NCBI GenBank assembly: GCA_934636065.1
Contig: CAKTZW010000186.1
Coordinates: forward strand, 1 to 5,172
DNA from: an uncultured Labedella sp.
GTDB taxonomy: Bacteria; Actinomycetota; Actinomycetes; Actinomycetales; Microbacteriaceae
Direction of reading: 5' to 3'
Length of the DNA stretch: 5,172 nt
Position 1 is the stretch's first letter, and every line of letters starts with the position of its first letter. The notes under the pieces are model-generated. The model saw only the letters and a program-made list of their open reading frames with translations, was not told the origin of the DNA and did no database searches. This document shows, in pieces, positions 5,078 to 5,172 of this stretch. Both the position numbers and the translations under genes were made by a program.

Positions 5078-5172
5078 GATCGCCCCGCTCTCACGCCGGC
5101 GCGCGTCGAGAGGAACCCGCCGACGAAGCTGTCGCCCAGTCCGATCGTCGTGGGCGTGGCGATGTCGGCGCG
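5074..5172 (-). CDS. C-terminal end of a ribokinase-fold sugar kinase (partial, possibly ADP-dependent type)
   Basis: Only the last 32 residues are present, entering from the right edge. They contain TIGLGDSFVGGFL, the catalytic-base and anion-hole motif of the ribokinase/PfkB superfamily (usual form GAGDxFxxGF), close to the end of the protein as expected. The GLGDSF variant resembles ADP-dependent glucokinase/phosphofructokinase-type members more than standard PfkB, but 32 residues cannot settle this. The TGA (5074-5076) overlaps the GTG start of the isomerase-like gene, so the two are probably one operon. A kinase making a sugar phosphate next to an isomerase that converts one is a sensible metabolic pair (inference). 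Confidence 0.72.
   Translation of the reverse strand, partial: RADIATPTTIGLGDSFVGGFLSTRAGVRAGRS

Noticed and set aside
1..5172. Defence island, prophage, insertion sequence or CRISPR array
   Set aside because: Only RecQ and LigD polymerase have DNA-processing roles and both are ordinary chromosomal repair genes. No transposase, integrase, direct-repeat array or tRNA-associated attachment site was seen.

Overview
The window is high-GC DNA (about 70 % G+C by hand count of sampled lines). Its codon use is strongly GC-ended and prefers CTC for leucine. Together with the gene content, this points to an actinomycete, most likely Microbacteriaceae (Microbacterium-like). That placement is an inference from protein families and codon habit, not a database result.

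Left part (1-1606, all minus strand). A stand-alone LigD-type polymerase gene (578-1606) is followed, after a 21-bp-arm inverted repeat (523-574), by a small DUF2277 gene starting at 483. Its reading frame does not stop where DUF2277 proteins normally end. It runs in frame to base 1 and changes, at about 237-260, into the C-terminal half of a FecR/PupR-type anti-sigma regulator, a family typical of Proteobacteria. Codon choice changes at the same place. The simplest reading is a junction between two unrelated DNAs (assembly or contamination chimera, less likely transfer or true fusion). It is the most unusual feature of the window.

Middle part (1607-4029). A two-CBS-domain protein (1732-2148, minus) and a RecQ-family helicase (2356-4029, plus) are divergently transcribed from a 207-bp intergenic region. 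The helicase has a non-canonical architecture. A winged-helix-like segment lies between the helicase core and the four-cysteine zinc site, and a small beta-rich domain resembling DUF3553 sits at the C-terminus in place of an HRDC domain.

Right part (4030-5172, minus strand). A class I mannose-6-phosphate isomerase-like cupin protein (4046-5077) is translationally coupled by a 4-base GTGA overlap to the end of a ribokinase-fold sugar kinase that enters from the right edge. This is a small carbohydrate-metabolism operon. It converges on the helicase gene with only 16 bp between stop codons.

Apart from the proposed link between the kinase and isomerase, the genes look like a run of independent chromosomal functions: DNA repair (LigD polymerase, RecQ), a nucleotide-sensing CBS protein and sugar phosphate metabolism. 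I found no rRNA, tRNA, CRISPR array, insertion sequence or recognisable defence system, and nothing that supports a new multi-gene system.
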